From positions 111,178 through 175,177 of the forward strand of contig CAZMOE010000002.1 in assembly GCA_964567855.1 (NCBI GenBank): DNA of 64,000 bases, written 5' to 3'. A program made the position numbers and the translations under genes. Origin of the DNA: Liminaster sp964567855 (GTDB lineage Bacteria > Bacteroidota > Bacteroidia > Bacteroidales > UBA3663). Below are positions 52,414 to 60,990 of the stretch, piece by piece. Every line of letters starts with the position of its first letter. Within the stretch, counting starts at the first letter, position 1. Below the pieces are notes generated by a model. It saw only the letters and a list, made by a program, of their open reading frames with translations. It was not told the origin of the DNA and made no database searches.

Positions 52414-52989
52414 TTAGTGCATGTGCTCCATCAGATGCAGCAACCGCCCTACCGCCACGGGAGCGAAATAAACAAGGAATGAAGCGAAAATGGAAAAACG
52501 GAGCCTCCGCTTTTCATCGATGAAGAGGTAATAGTTCGACCCGCACCAGATGATATAGATCACATACAGGCAAATGAAAGTCAGGAACTTCAGGCTCGGC
52601 AGGCAACCCACCAGAATCTGAACCACAAGGATGAAGCTCATCGCATAGGCGGTGAAACCGTAGAGCCGGTGCTTGTCGAAAACCCGCTTGTCGACCGATT
52701 TGAAAAACTCGCTGAGGCAGAAAACGGCCAGATAATACCCCGCAAAGTAAGAGAGCAGGAAGGAGACGCCTCGCTTCATGGCCGGCTCGAGACCGAAGGG
52801 AGAAACACTCCACCCGCCGGCCAGAAACAGCAGCAGGGCACCGGCTCCCAGCAACGGGAAATAGAGGTTGCGCTGCATGGCTTCGACGGCCTTACGGTCC
52901 TGATCGCCGGCGGAGAGAGTTTGCCAAGTCTCTTCCGGCTCGACAATGAGCCGGAAGAGAAATTTCAATATGTCTTTGACCTGTTTCAT
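52414..52989 (-). CDS. Yip1-domain membrane protein
   Basis: 191 residues with about five membrane segments after a soluble start containing LIVEPEETWQTLS, the short motif that opens bacterial Yip1 proteins. Function in bacteria is unknown. It lies between DUF1015 and smpB on the same strand, 20 bp after the former. Confidence 0.82.
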   Translation of the reverse strand: MKQVKDILKFLFRLIVEPEETWQTLSAGDQDRKAVEAMQRNLYFPLLGAGALLLFLAGGWSVSPFGLEPAMKRGVSFLLSYFAGYYLAVFCLSEFFKSVDKRVFDKHRLYGFTAYAMSFILVVQILVGCLPSLKFLTFICLYVIYIIWCGSNYYLFIDEKRRLRFSIFASFLVYFAPVAVGRLLHLMEHMH

Positions 52990-53009
52990 CGGTTCGGTGC
53001 CATTTTTAC

Positions 53010-54263
53010 TTAGTCAGACAATTTGTGAACCACCAGCCCGGACCTCAGTTTGGGTTCAAACCATGTGGTCTTGGGCGGCATGATGTTGCCGGTGTCGGCA
53101 ATGTTCATCAACTGCTCCATCGAGACGGGATAGAGCGCCAGAGCGGCCTTCATCTCGCCGCTATCGACGCGCCGCTTCAGTTCCCCAAGGCCGCGCAGAC
53201 CGCCGACAAAATCGATACGCTGGTCACGACGCAGATCCCAGATGCCCAGAATTTCGTCGAGGATGAAGCGCGAAGATACCGTCACGTCCAGGCCGCCGAT
53301 GGGGTCATTGTCATCATACGTGTCGGGCCTGGCCGTCAGCGAATACCACTTTCCACCCAAATAGAGCGAAAAGTTATGGAGGGCGGCGGGGCGATAAGGT
53401 TCGTCGCTGCCTGTTTCCGCAATGTCGAAATGATTGGCCAGCGCCTGAAGGAACTGCTCTTCGCTGAGCCCGTTAAGATCACGGACAACACGGTTGTAGT
53501 CCATGATACGAAGTTGGGATGCCGGGAAGCAGACGGCCATGAAATAGTTATATTCCTCGTCTCCCGTATGCTTCGGATCGGCGGCGGCCATTTCGGCACC
53601 CACCAGTGCGGCAGCGGCCGAGCGATGGTGGCCGTCGGCGATATAAAGGGCCGGCAATTCGGCGAACCCTGCGGTCACGTCGGCGATAAGCCGGTCATCA
53701 TCGATCACCCACAGGCGGTGCTCGAAACCTTCGTCGGAAATGAAGTCATAGACGGGACGCGATGTAGACATGGCCAGCAACATCACACGGGCCAGCGCCT
53801 CGCTGTCACGATAGGCCAGGAAGACGGGCTCCATATTGGCGCCGGTGTTGCGGACGTGCTTCTTGCGGTCTTCCTCCTTGTCGGCACGGGTCAGCTCATG
53901 TTTCTTGATGGCGCCCCTCATGTAGTCGGCCACTGCGGCTCCCACTACGAGGCCGTACTGCGTACGTCCCTCCATGGTCTGCGCATATAGATAATAGCAA
54001 GGTTTCTGGTCTTGCCGAAGCCATCCGTTATCGACGAAGGTGCGGAAATTCTCCACGGCGCGGTCATAAACGCGCGGATCATGCTCATCGCATTCCGGGC
54101 CGAAGTCCACTTCGGGCTTGATGATGCGATAGAACGAATGCGGATTGTCACCGGCTTCCAGTCTGGCTTCACTCGAACTCAAGACGTCGTAAGGTCTTGA
54201 TGATAATGTCTCGGCCATCTCTGCGGAAGGCCTGAATCCTTTAAAGGGCTTGACAACTATCAT
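53010..54263 (-). CDS. DUF1015 protein
   Basis: 417 residues. It matches DUF1015, with FKGFRPSAEMAE and the RPYDVLSSSEA start block, LTRADKEEDRKKHV and the metal-like ADGHHRSAAA motif. In Bacteroidota it commonly follows serC and serA, which hints at a role linked to serine or amino acid metabolism, though no activity is established. Here one extra gene separates it from serA. It is 17 bp after that gene. Confidence 0.88.
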   Translation of the reverse strand: MIVVKPFKGFRPSAEMAETLSSRPYDVLSSSEARLEAGDNPHSFYRIIKPEVDFGPECDEHDPRVYDRAVENFRTFVDNGWLRQDQKPCYYLYAQTMEGRTQYGLVVGAAVADYMRGAIKKHELTRADKEEDRKKHVRNTGANMEPVFLAYRDSEALARVMLLAMSTSRPVYDFISDEGFEHRLWVIDDDRLIADVTAGFAELPALYIADGHHRSAAAALVGAEMAAADPKHTGDEEYNYFMAVCFPASQLRIMDYNRVVRDLNGLSEEQFLQALANHFDIAETGSDEPYRPAALHNFSLYLGGKWYSLTARPDTYDDNDPIGGLDVTVSSRFILDEILGIWDLRRDQRIDFVGGLRGLGELKRRVDSGEMKAALALYPVSMEQLMNIADTGNIMPPKTTWFEPKLRSGLVVHKLSD

Positions 54264-54280
54264 AGATAATTGGTTAATTG

Positions 54281-55804
54281 TTATTTCAAATACTTTTTAA
54301 TCATTATATTCACTTTGCGCAACGAGAGCGGATTGGTGATCAGGTAGCGCGCGCCCAGCTTCCGCAACTGTTTGTGCAGCACGCGGTGGGCATAGTCGGC
54401 AGTCACGATGACGGGTGTGTCGGGCGACTGGCTGCAAAGGGTGCCGATAAGGTCCATCACCTCCATCCCGCCTTTCAGGTTGTAGTCGATAAAGACGATG
54501 TCAGGGTTCTCCTTCTCGAAAACGCCGAGCAAGCGGTTGGTGCTGTCGACCATTATCACGTTGAAAAGATGCTGGTTGCGATAGATGCTGCCGGCCGTGT
54601 TCGAGCCGATCAGAACCACGGGCAATCCCGAAGTGTCAGGACGGGCCAGAGGATCGAGGTCCGTATCGGAGTCGACCGGCGACGGTTCTTCGACCGGGGG
54701 GAACTTAGGCAACGGCGTATCGATGACCTTGCGGACGTTGAGCGGCAGTGTGATTTCATACTGCATGCGGCTGTTTTCGACCTGGGCCACCTTCACATCG
54801 CCACCCATCCGTTTGGCAAGCAGGCGGCAGACCGACAGGCCCATGCCGTTTTCCGTCAGGATGCTGTCCAAGGTGCGCGGAGCGATTTCATTTTCCGTGC
54901 AGGTGATCGAGAGCAAAAGCGACTCCCCTTCCTTGACGGCATAACTGATCGTCAGGTAACCGCTGCGCGTGTTATGCAACTGCGAATTGATGACATTCTC
55001 GATCAGCAGGTCGAAAAGCTTGACATTGACATCTATCTTCAGGTCGTCATAGAGGTTGGAGAAATAGATTTTCACCGCCCCGTGCACCTTCAGCGAATGC
55101 ACTTGCTGCAATTCGGCCAAATGCTCCCACAAAGCCAGCGATCGGATTTCGGTATCCTCTATGGCATCATTGCCCACGGCCAGCTTCTTCACCTTGTCGC
55201 TCAGCTCGAGAATGCGTTCGCACTGGTCCTCCAGCTCCTTCATGCGCAGCAGGCGTTCTTCCTTCGTCCCGGTAGAAATGCCGGTGATGATAGAGTCTGC
55301 ATTGCTGGCCAGGTTGCGAATGAAAGTCACCACTTCGCACAAGACGCCGGCGCAGTAGTTGGTCTTCTGCTTCTCGCTCTGCAAGAGCATGTCGCGGCGT
55401 TTCAGCAGTTTCTGCTGCACCTTGACACGGTTATCGACGTTGATGGCGACGCCGCGGATGTAGGCCGGAGCGCCTAAGCGGTCGCGCTTGAGGGTGCGGC
55501 CGCGGAAGCCATACCACTCGAACGTGCCGGTGACGTTGACACGAAGGTCGATTTCAAACATCTTGTCAGAGCGGTAGAGCGGAGAAGTGCGGCGGACGAA
55601 GATCTTCTCCACATCGTCGGGATGCACTTTTTCAAGAACGGTGTCAAGGCGAAAGATTTTCTCCTTGTCATCGATCCAAAGACCGGTCAGCGAGGGTATG
55701 CCGAATTTGACATACCCTTCGGGAACGTACCATTCCCAAATGTAAGTGTTACATTCGTTGAGGAACGACTCGAAATCGTTGCTGGCTTTATTGCTCTTTC
55801 CCAT
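54281..55804 (-). CDS. Degenerate PAS-histidine kinase-receiver hybrid
   Basis: 507 residues from the ATG at 55804 (a TTG further up is disfavoured). A PAS domain (about 12-128: IWEWYVPEG, VHPDD, EWYGFRGR) leads to a DHp-like helix (130-205), a HATPase-like fold (about 250-355) and a receiver (395-507). Key residues are missing: in VLCEVVTF the phosphoacceptor His is replaced by C156, the G1 box is not recognisable and the G2 box is partial (ENGMGLSVC). The receiver keeps D440 (VFIDYN) and T468, but N491 replaces the invariant Lys (ITNPL) and the acidic pair is absent (LIGSNT). It is soluble. It probably acts as a sensor scaffold rather than a kinase. Confidence 0.8.
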   Translation of the reverse strand: MGKSNKASNDFESFLNECNTYIWEWYVPEGYVKFGIPSLTGLWIDDKEKIFRLDTVLEKVHPDDVEKIFVRRTSPLYRSDKMFEIDLRVNVTGTFEWYGFRGRTLKRDRLGAPAYIRGVAINVDNRVKVQQKLLKRRDMLLQSEKQKTNYCAGVLCEVVTFIRNLASNADSIITGISTGTKEERLLRMKELEDQCERILELSDKVKKLAVGNDAIEDTEIRSLALWEHLAELQQVHSLKVHGAVKIYFSNLYDDLKIDVNVKLFDLLIENVINSQLHNTRSGYLTISYAVKEGESLLLSITCTENEIAPRTLDSILTENGMGLSVCRLLAKRMGGDVKVAQVENSRMQYEITLPLNVRKVIDTPLPKFPPVEEPSPVDSDTDLDPLARPDTSGLPVVLIGSNTAGSIYRNQHLFNVIMVDSTNRLLGVFEKENPDIVFIDYNLKGGMEVMDLIGTLCSQSPDTPVIVTADYAHRVLHKQLRKLGARYLITNPLSLRKVNIMIKKYLK

Positions 55805-55839
55805 ACGTGTTGTGGCCAAAGAAATCAAGTCTTCCGCAT

Positions 55840-56757
55840 TCAGTTCACCCTAAAACGGTCGATGCCGTCGGCCAGGAAAGCCACAGCCTGCGAGGCGGCG
55901 GCAAGGCCGGCGTTGTTATTGGCCTCGACGGTCTGCGCTCCGCTTTTCTTCGGGGTGAAGAAGACGCGGTCGGCATAGTCGGCCAGGAAAGCATCGGCGG
56001 CGGCTGGTTTGACATCGGCGATGTACTTGAAGTCGGGACGTTCTGCCATGATGCGCAGCAACCCGGCTTCATCGATAACCTCCTTGCGGGCGGTATTGAT
56101 GAGGGTAGCGCGGGCGGGCATGCGGCCAAGCAGGTCGTAACCGATAGATCCGACCGTCTGCGACGTGGCCGGAATATGCAGCGAAACATACTGACAGGTG
56201 GCGTAGAGCGTCTCCACATCGGGCACGGCGGTAACTCCGTCGGCGGCCATCTTATCGGCCGGCAGGAAGGGATCGTAGGCATATACCGTCATCCCCATGC
56301 CACGGGCAATGCGGGCCACGTTACGCCCGACGTTGCCATAGGCGTGCAGGCCGAGGGATTTGCCCATCAGCTCGCATCCGGCGGTGCCGTCGTAGCGGTT
56401 GCGGGCCATGGCCAGCATCATGCCGAAGACGAGTTCGGCCACGGCGTTGGCGTTTTGGCCGGGTGTGTTCATAACGACGATGCCGCGTGCGGTAGCAGCC
56501 TCGAGATCGATATTGTCGTAGCCGGCTCCGGCGCGCACCACGATCTTGAGGTTCGGGGCGGCGTCCATCACCTGGGCGTCGATCACGTCACTGCGGACGA
56601 TGATGCCGTCGACTTCGGCCACGGCGTCCACCAGCTGCTGCCTGTCGGTGTATTTTTCCAGCAACACCACTTCACCTCCCCGTGCCTCGACGGTGGCTTT
56701 CATGCCTGCCACGGCAGTGGCGGCGAAGGGTTTCTCGGTTGCGATCAGGATCTTCAT
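55840..56757 (-). CDS. serA: D-3-phosphoglycerate dehydrogenase
   Basis: 305 residues, the short form without a C-terminal ACT domain, so feedback by serine through ACT is not expected. VRAGAGYDNIDLEAA, the NAD-binding LGLHAYGNVGRNVAR, YAYDPFLP and LINTARKEVIDEAGL are the hydroxyacid dehydrogenase blocks. It oxidises 3-phosphoglycerate in the first step of serine synthesis. It follows serC by 95 bp on the same strand and precedes the pseudo-kinase by 35 bp. Confidence 0.93.
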   Translation of the reverse strand: MKILIATEKPFAATAVAGMKATVEARGGEVVLLEKYTDRQQLVDAVAEVDGIIVRSDVIDAQVMDAAPNLKIVVRAGAGYDNIDLEAATARGIVVMNTPGQNANAVAELVFGMMLAMARNRYDGTAGCELMGKSLGLHAYGNVGRNVARIARGMGMTVYAYDPFLPADKMAADGVTAVPDVETLYATCQYVSLHIPATSQTVGSIGYDLLGRMPARATLINTARKEVIDEAGLLRIMAERPDFKYIADVKPAAADAFLADYADRVFFTPKKSGAQTVEANNNAGLAAASQAVAFLADGIDRFRVN

Positions 56758-56807
56758 TGCGGTAGTGAATTTGATTGTTCAGTATTTGAAATGATTGTTT
56801 TTAAATG

Positions 56808-56845
56808 GGCAGGCAGCCGTTCCGGCCATATAGAGGGCTCCTGCC
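56808..56845 (-). promoter_or_regulatory. Hairpin between serC and serA
   Basis: An imperfect 10-bp stem (56808-56818 with 56835-56845, one bulge). On minus it is followed by a modest AT-rich stretch without a strong T-run. It may stabilise the serC message or attenuate serA. Confidence 0.35.
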
Positions 56846-56852
56846 TTATCTA

Positions 56853-57920
56853 TCAGATGCTCTGCTCGAATTCGCGCATGCAGTCTCTCAATGCCACGAC
56901 GCCTTCAAGAGGCATGGCGTTGTAGAGAGATGCGCGGAATCCGCCCACAGAGCGATGGCCTTTGATGCCTACCATACCGCGTTCGGTGGCAAATTCTGCA
57001 AATTTCTGTTCCAGGTCGGCATATTCGGGTGCCATGACGAAGCAGACGTTCATGCGGGAACGGTCGGCCTCCTCGACCGTTCCGGTGAAGAGGCGGTTGC
57101 GGTCGATTTCGTCATACAGCACTTCGGCGCGTGCGATGGCACGCTTTTCCATGGCCTCGAGGCCGCCGAGCGACTGATACCACTTCAGCGTCTGGAGCGA
57201 CGTGTAGATGGGGAGCACGGGCGGCGTGTTGAACATGGAGCCTTTCTTGACGTGGGTGCGATAGTCCAGCATCGTCGGGATGGCGCGTGAGACGCGGCCC
57301 AGGGCTCCGGTACGCACGATGACGACTGTTACGCCGGCGGGGCCGAGATTCTTCTGCGCTCCGGCGTAAATGACGTCGAATTTGGAGACGTCTACCGGAT
57401 GGCTGAGGAAATCGGACGACATGTCGCAGCAGAGCGGCACGCCGACTTCGGGCGTCTCCAGTATTTCGGTGCCGTAGATCGTATTGTTGGACGTATAGTG
57501 GAAATATTCGCTATCAGGGGCAACGGTGTATCCCTTGGGGATGTAGGTGTAATTGCGGTCCTCGGACGAAGCCACGACATCGACCTGGCCGAAAAGCCTG
57601 GCCTCCTTGATGGCGTTGTGCGCCCAGGTGCCGGTGTCGAGATAGCTGGCCTTGGTTTCCAGCAAGTTGTAGGGGAGCATACAGAACTGCATGCTGGCAC
57701 CGCCGCCGAGGAAAAGCACCTCGTAGCCTTCGGGCACGTCGAGGAGCTGCTTCATGACAGACTGTGCGAGATCCATCACTTTCTGAAATTCCTTACTGCG
57801 GTGCGAGATCTCAAGCAAAGACAATCCGGTACCGTCAAAGTCTAACACCGCATCCGCCGTATTGCCGATGGCGTACGTGCTCAGGATGGACGGGCCAGCA
57901 TAAAAGTTATACTTATTCAT
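56853..57920 (-). CDS. serC: Phosphoserine aminotransferase
   Basis: 355 residues from the ATG at 57920; an upstream extension to 57992 overlaps the promoter. It makes phosphoserine from 3-phosphohydroxypyruvate and glutamate. NFYAGPSIL at the start, LFLGGGASMQF, the PLP lysine in YAGAQKNLGPAG and GHRSVGGFRASLYNA near the end are diagnostic. It is the first gene of the serC-serA-kinase-DUF1015-Yip1-smpB run. Confidence 0.97.
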   Translation of the reverse strand: MNKYNFYAGPSILSTYAIGNTADAVLDFDGTGLSLLEISHRSKEFQKVMDLAQSVMKQLLDVPEGYEVLFLGGGASMQFCMLPYNLLETKASYLDTGTWAHNAIKEARLFGQVDVVASSEDRNYTYIPKGYTVAPDSEYFHYTSNNTIYGTEILETPEVGVPLCCDMSSDFLSHPVDVSKFDVIYAGAQKNLGPAGVTVVIVRTGALGRVSRAIPTMLDYRTHVKKGSMFNTPPVLPIYTSLQTLKWYQSLGGLEAMEKRAIARAEVLYDEIDRNRLFTGTVEEADRSRMNVCFVMAPEYADLEQKFAEFATERGMVGIKGHRSVGGFRASLYNAMPLEGVVALRDCMREFEQSI

Positions 57921-57957
57921 AACAAAACTTGGGTTATATAATACTTTTAGACACCTC

Positions 57958-57984
57958 CCAAGGCCGGCTTTCCGACCGGCTTGG
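57958..57984 (-). promoter_or_regulatory. Hairpin at the 5' end of the serC transcript
   Basis: CCAAGgCCGG (57958-57967) pairs with CCGGCTTGG (57976-57984) with one bulge. It begins about at the expected start point below the -7 element, so the serC mRNA may carry a 5' stem. It could also serve as a stop for rarA transcripts from upstream. Confidence 0.4.
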
Positions 57985-57989
57985 AGATG

Positions 57990-58021
57990 CAAAGTTAATA
58001 AAATGTTTTGAAAAAGTCAAA
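57990..58021 (-). promoter_or_regulatory. Promoter of serC
   Basis: TTTG (58021-58018), 20 bp, TAACTTTG (57997-57990) on minus, 69 bp before serC. Confidence 0.8.
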
Positions 58022-58119
58022 TTTTTTGCCGAATATATCTTTCCGCCTCCCGGTTTCGGTCCTTTTCGCTATCGGGAGGATGCAATTCCTTTTCTTTCGC
58101 CCTGTGCAGGCAGGAAAAA

Positions 58120-59475
58120 TCACTTGAAGCGGTCGCCCCAAAGTTCCTGCATGTGGGCGGCCAGTTTGGCTTCGGCCGCATTGGGCTGGGGATGCCACAG
58201 CTGCTCGCCGCTGACCTTGTCGGGCAGGTACTGCTGACGGACGAAGTGACCGGCGTAATCGTGGGCGTATTTGTATCCCTGGCCATAGCCCATGGAGGAC
58301 ATCATTTCGGTCGGGGCGTTGCGCAGGTGGAGCGGCACGGGCAGGTTGCCGGTCTCTTCGACCAGCTTCAGCGCCTTTCCGATGGCCTCGTAGGCCGAAT
58401 TGCTTTTGGGCGAGGTGGCCAGATAGATGGCTGTCTGGGCCAGGGTGATGCGTGCCTCGGGCCAACCGATTTTCTGAACGGCGTCGAATGCGGCGTTGGC
58501 CATGAGCAGGGCGTTGGGATTGGCCAGCCCGATATCTTCGGAGGCAGAAATGACAAGCCTCCGGGCAATGAAGGCGGGATCTTCGCCCCCGGCCACCATG
58601 CGGGCCAGATAGTAGACCGCCGCGTCGGGGTCGCTGCCCCGGATGCTCTTGATCAGGGCCGAGGCGATGTCATAGTGCATTTCGCCGCCCTTGTCGTAGA
58701 CCGTGGGGTTGGCCTGCAACCGGGCCACGACGTTTTCGTCGTTGATGATGACCGGCGGTATCGGGGGCATCGGCGCGGCATCGGGCCCGTCGGTGCCTTC
58801 GCATTCTCCGTTGGCGGCATAGATGTCGTCGGCCTCCAGTGCGGTCACCGATTCGTCGCTCACCAGATCGATGATGTTAAGGAATTTGCGTGCGTCGCCA
58901 CCGGCATACCGCAGCAGGGCGGTCGTCTCTTCCACCCTGACCTCGAGGCGCGACAGATAGGGGTCGTCGTTGAGGGCGTGGCGCATCAGCAACAACAGGT
59001 CGGCCTCTTCCAGCGGGCGCAGGGTATAGACCTGGCAGCGTGACAGGAGCGGCCGGATGATTTCAAACGAAGGGTTTTCGGTCGTGGCGCCGATCAGCGT
59101 CACCACGCCGCGCTCGACGGCGTGCAACAGCGAATCCTGCTGCGATTTGGAGAATCGGTGTATCTCGTCGATGAACAGCACCGGCGGACGGTGTTCATAA
59201 AACAGGTCTTTCTTGGCGCGCTCTATCACTTCGCGCACCTCCTTGACGCCGCTCGATACGGCACTGAGGGTGTAGAACGGCAAATCGAGTTCCCAAGCCA
59301 GAATACGGGCCAGCGATGTCTTGCCTACGCCCGGAGGGCCCCAGAGGATAAATGAAACGAGCCGTCCGGATTCCACCATACGGCGGATGACGGCGTCGGG
59401 GCCGATCAGATGTTGCTGACCTACATATCCAAGCAAGCTCTTGGGGCGCATTCTTTCTGCAAGTGGAGAAATCAT
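58120..59475 (-). CDS. rarA: Replication-associated recombination protein RarA/MgsA
   Basis: 451 residues. AAA+ ATPase with Walker A GPPGVGKT (46-53), Walker B VLFIDEIHRF, sensor 1 IGATTENPSFE and the conserved PLLSRCQVYTLRPL. The C-terminal tetramer domain has GSDPDAAVYYLARM and RRLVISASEDIGLANP. A proline-rich insert (about 225-255) makes it slightly longer than the usual 420-440 residues. It acts at stalled replication forks. Confidence 0.95.
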   Translation of the reverse strand: MISPLAERMRPKSLLGYVGQQHLIGPDAVIRRMVESGRLVSFILWGPPGVGKTSLARILAWELDLPFYTLSAVSSGVKEVREVIERAKKDLFYEHRPPVLFIDEIHRFSKSQQDSLLHAVERGVVTLIGATTENPSFEIIRPLLSRCQVYTLRPLEEADLLLLMRHALNDDPYLSRLEVRVEETTALLRYAGGDARKFLNIIDLVSDESVTALEADDIYAANGECEGTDGPDAAPMPPIPPVIINDENVVARLQANPTVYDKGGEMHYDIASALIKSIRGSDPDAAVYYLARMVAGGEDPAFIARRLVISASEDIGLANPNALLMANAAFDAVQKIGWPEARITLAQTAIYLATSPKSNSAYEAIGKALKLVEETGNLPVPLHLRNAPTEMMSSMGYGQGYKYAHDYAGHFVRQQYLPDKVSGEQLWHPQPNAAEAKLAAHMQELWGDRFK

Positions 59476-59594
59476 AGATATAGTTTTAATAGGGTTAAAT
59501 AATTCAGACTGGCGACGAGAACATCAAGTTACCGGTTCGGTTATATCGTATCATCGCTGACTTTCATTTCCGGCATTTTACCGGATTCACGGCG

Positions 59595-59625
59595 CAAATT
59601 TAAGTAAAAACTTTCATTTACGCAA
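59595..59625 (-). promoter_or_regulatory. Promoter of rarA
   Basis: TTG (59625-59623), 20 bp, TAAATTTG (59602-59595) on minus, 120 bp before the start. Confidence 0.7.
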
Positions 59626-59669
59626 CTTTTTTATTTAATTTTGAGAAGATTGTCTCCACATTTGTATGC

Positions 59670-59769
59670 NNNNNNNNNNNNNNNNNNNNNNNNNNNNNNN
59701 NNNNNNNNNNNNNNNNNNNNNNNNNNNNNNNNNNNNNNNNNNNNNNNNNNNNNNNNNNNNNNNNNNNNN
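59670..59769. other. Scaffold gap (100 N)
   Basis: Exactly 100 N, the conventional size for a gap of unknown length. Order and distance across it are not proven by this sequence. Confidence 0.99.
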
Positions 59770-59780
59770 CCGGTACGCTG

Positions 59781-59788
59781 CGAAGATA
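59781..59788 (-). promoter_or_regulatory. Possible -7 element of a gene lost in the gap
   Basis: TATCTTCG on minus (one mismatch), pointing into the gap. In related clusters an N-acetylmuramoyl-L-alanine amidase gene often follows the smalltalk gene, so such a gene may lie in the missing sequence. Confidence 0.3.
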
Positions 59789-59825
59789 GAAACTTTTTTT
59801 CGTCCCTGCAAGCCCCTGCCTCCCG

Positions 59826-59860
59826 AAAAAAAGCGTCCGCCTGCCGGGGCGGACGGACGC
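59826..59860 (-). terminator. Terminator of the smalltalk gene
   Basis: GTCCGCC (59835-59841) pairs with GGCGGAC (59848-59854), with further pairing outside, and on minus a run of seven T follows (59832-59826). Confidence 0.75.
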
Positions 59861-59865
59861 GGCGT

Positions 59866-59985
59866 TCAGACGCCGAAGGTCAGCGAGCAGGCGGTGATGC
59901 CGAAGGCGGCGGCCAGCCCGGTGATGATGGCTATGGCGGCTTGGACGACATAGCTCCAGAAGGTACGTTTTTGCTGTGAGTTCAT
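59866..59985 (-). CDS. Smalltalk protein (39 residues)
   Basis: A 39-codon gene from ATG at 59985 to TGA. The protein has a short basic start (MNSQQKRTFWSYV), one hydrophobic stretch rich in A, I and G (VQAAIAIITGLAAAFGITAC) and a short end SLTFGV. This fits the smalltalk family, tiny Bacteroidota proteins often encoded beside an HU-like protein, a VirE-type protein and an amidase. The ITAC end resembles a lipobox. Function unknown. A terminator follows, and the same 12-base upstream element as in the DUF6261 gene precedes it. Confidence 0.8.
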   Translation of the reverse strand: MNSQQKRTFWSYVVQAAIAIITGLAAAFGITACSLTFGV

Positions 59986-59995
59986 AAGATGATTT

Positions 59996-60007
59996 TTTTC
60001 AGGTTAA
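59996..60007 (-). promoter_or_regulatory. Shared upstream element TTAACCTGAAAA, copy before smalltalk
   Basis: TTAACCTGAAAA on minus ends 10 bases before the smalltalk ATG. An identical 12-mer sits at the same distance from the DUF6261 ATG (61001-61012). It may be a translation-initiation element or a remnant of duplication. Confidence 0.55.
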
Positions 60008-60013
60008 AAAATA

Positions 60014-60037
60014 GCCGCGGGGGAGCTCCCCCGCGGC
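60014..60037 (-). terminator. Terminator of the DUF6261 gene
   Basis: A perfect 24-bp palindrome (GCCGCGGGGGAG and complement), followed on minus by TATTTTTTAA. It lies between the DUF6261 stop and the smalltalk gene and could also act as an attenuator for the latter. Confidence 0.8.
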
Positions 60038-60133
60038 AGTAAAGGGAAAATCAGAGGGGCGGGCCAGGCGTCGGGATGCAGGATGAAGCATTTCCGTTCA
60101 TGCCCGGGCTTTCCGGTGCCTTCCCGCCGGGGG

Positions 60134-60990
60134 TCAGGCCCCAGCCTGCAACTGCGGCAGCGAGGGTGCCGGACCGGCGTCGCCCGAACCGATGATCGAA
60201 ACGGACGGGTGATCGTCGTCATCCTGCTTGCCGGAGGCCGGCGGAGTGTCGGGGCGGCCCTTGGTCAACGACATTCGGAGGCGCCAGTCGGCCACGAGCG
60301 AGTTCTGTTGCCCCACCAGGGCAATGCACTCTTCGGTCACGGCCTGCTGTGCGGCATCGCCGCCGGAGACATTGGCCTGGCCCTGCACGATGGCCGAGAT
60401 GGTGGTGTACAGTTCGTCGACTTCACCGCGCAATGCGAGCATCACCCCTACGGGATATTCTGCACGGGCGGTGTTGCGCGAGATGTAGTTTCCGGCAAAC
60501 TGCTCGTTGGCAGCCTCAAGGGCATCGATGGCTGAATCGATGGAGAGCTTGGTGGTCTGCATGCGGCAGTCGCCACGCAGGTCGAGGATAAGGCCGCGGA
60601 TCTGCGCCGTGGCCTTCTGACCGTCGCCTCCGAGGATGGAGAGCGGATAGCGGTCAAGAATCGGCGCCCTCAGTGCGTTCCAGACGGCGACCATCGCGGG
60701 GTCGGCGCTCATGCGGGCGTTGCGGATGACGGCCATGATATAACGGAACGCGCGCGCGCGCGTGCGAGATGGGCCGTTTTGATGGCGGCGGTATAGGGCG
60801 ACACAAAAGTGCGGTTGACGAGGGCCTGCTCGTCGGAGATTTTCTTCCGGTAGCTATCGACCAGCGCCGACGCCAGCCCGAGGGCGGCGGGAGTATGTTC
60901 GGTCAAGTAACGCAGGTAGGCCTGGTGAAACTCGAGGTGAAGCGCGTTGGTCATTGAACGCGGACAGATGGAATAAACAGTTGTTGACAT
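60134..60990 (-). pseudogene. DUF6261 gene broken by a (CG)7 tract
   Basis: The N-terminal part reads from ATG 60990 (MSTTVYSICPRSMTNALHLE) to HLARARAR. The frame then runs out in an unrelated tail to a stop at 60709. The remaining 200 codons (MAVIRNARMSADPAMVAVWN onward, to 60134) lie in another frame. The break falls at seven CG units (60749-60762). With six units the two halves join in frame as HLARARAFRYIMAVIRNAR. The joined protein, about 285 residues and mostly helical, resembles DUF6261, a Bacteroidota family of unknown role. It is either a pseudogene, a phase-variable gene in the off state, or a sequencing or assembly error. Confidence 0.65.
60749..60762. repeat. (CG)7 dinucleotide tract
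   Basis: Seven CG units inside the DUF6261 gene; loss of one unit restores the reading frame. Confidence 0.9.

Noticed and set aside
59641..59979. Open frames spanning the N run
   Set aside because: They depend on unknown bases in the scaffold gap and cannot be supported.
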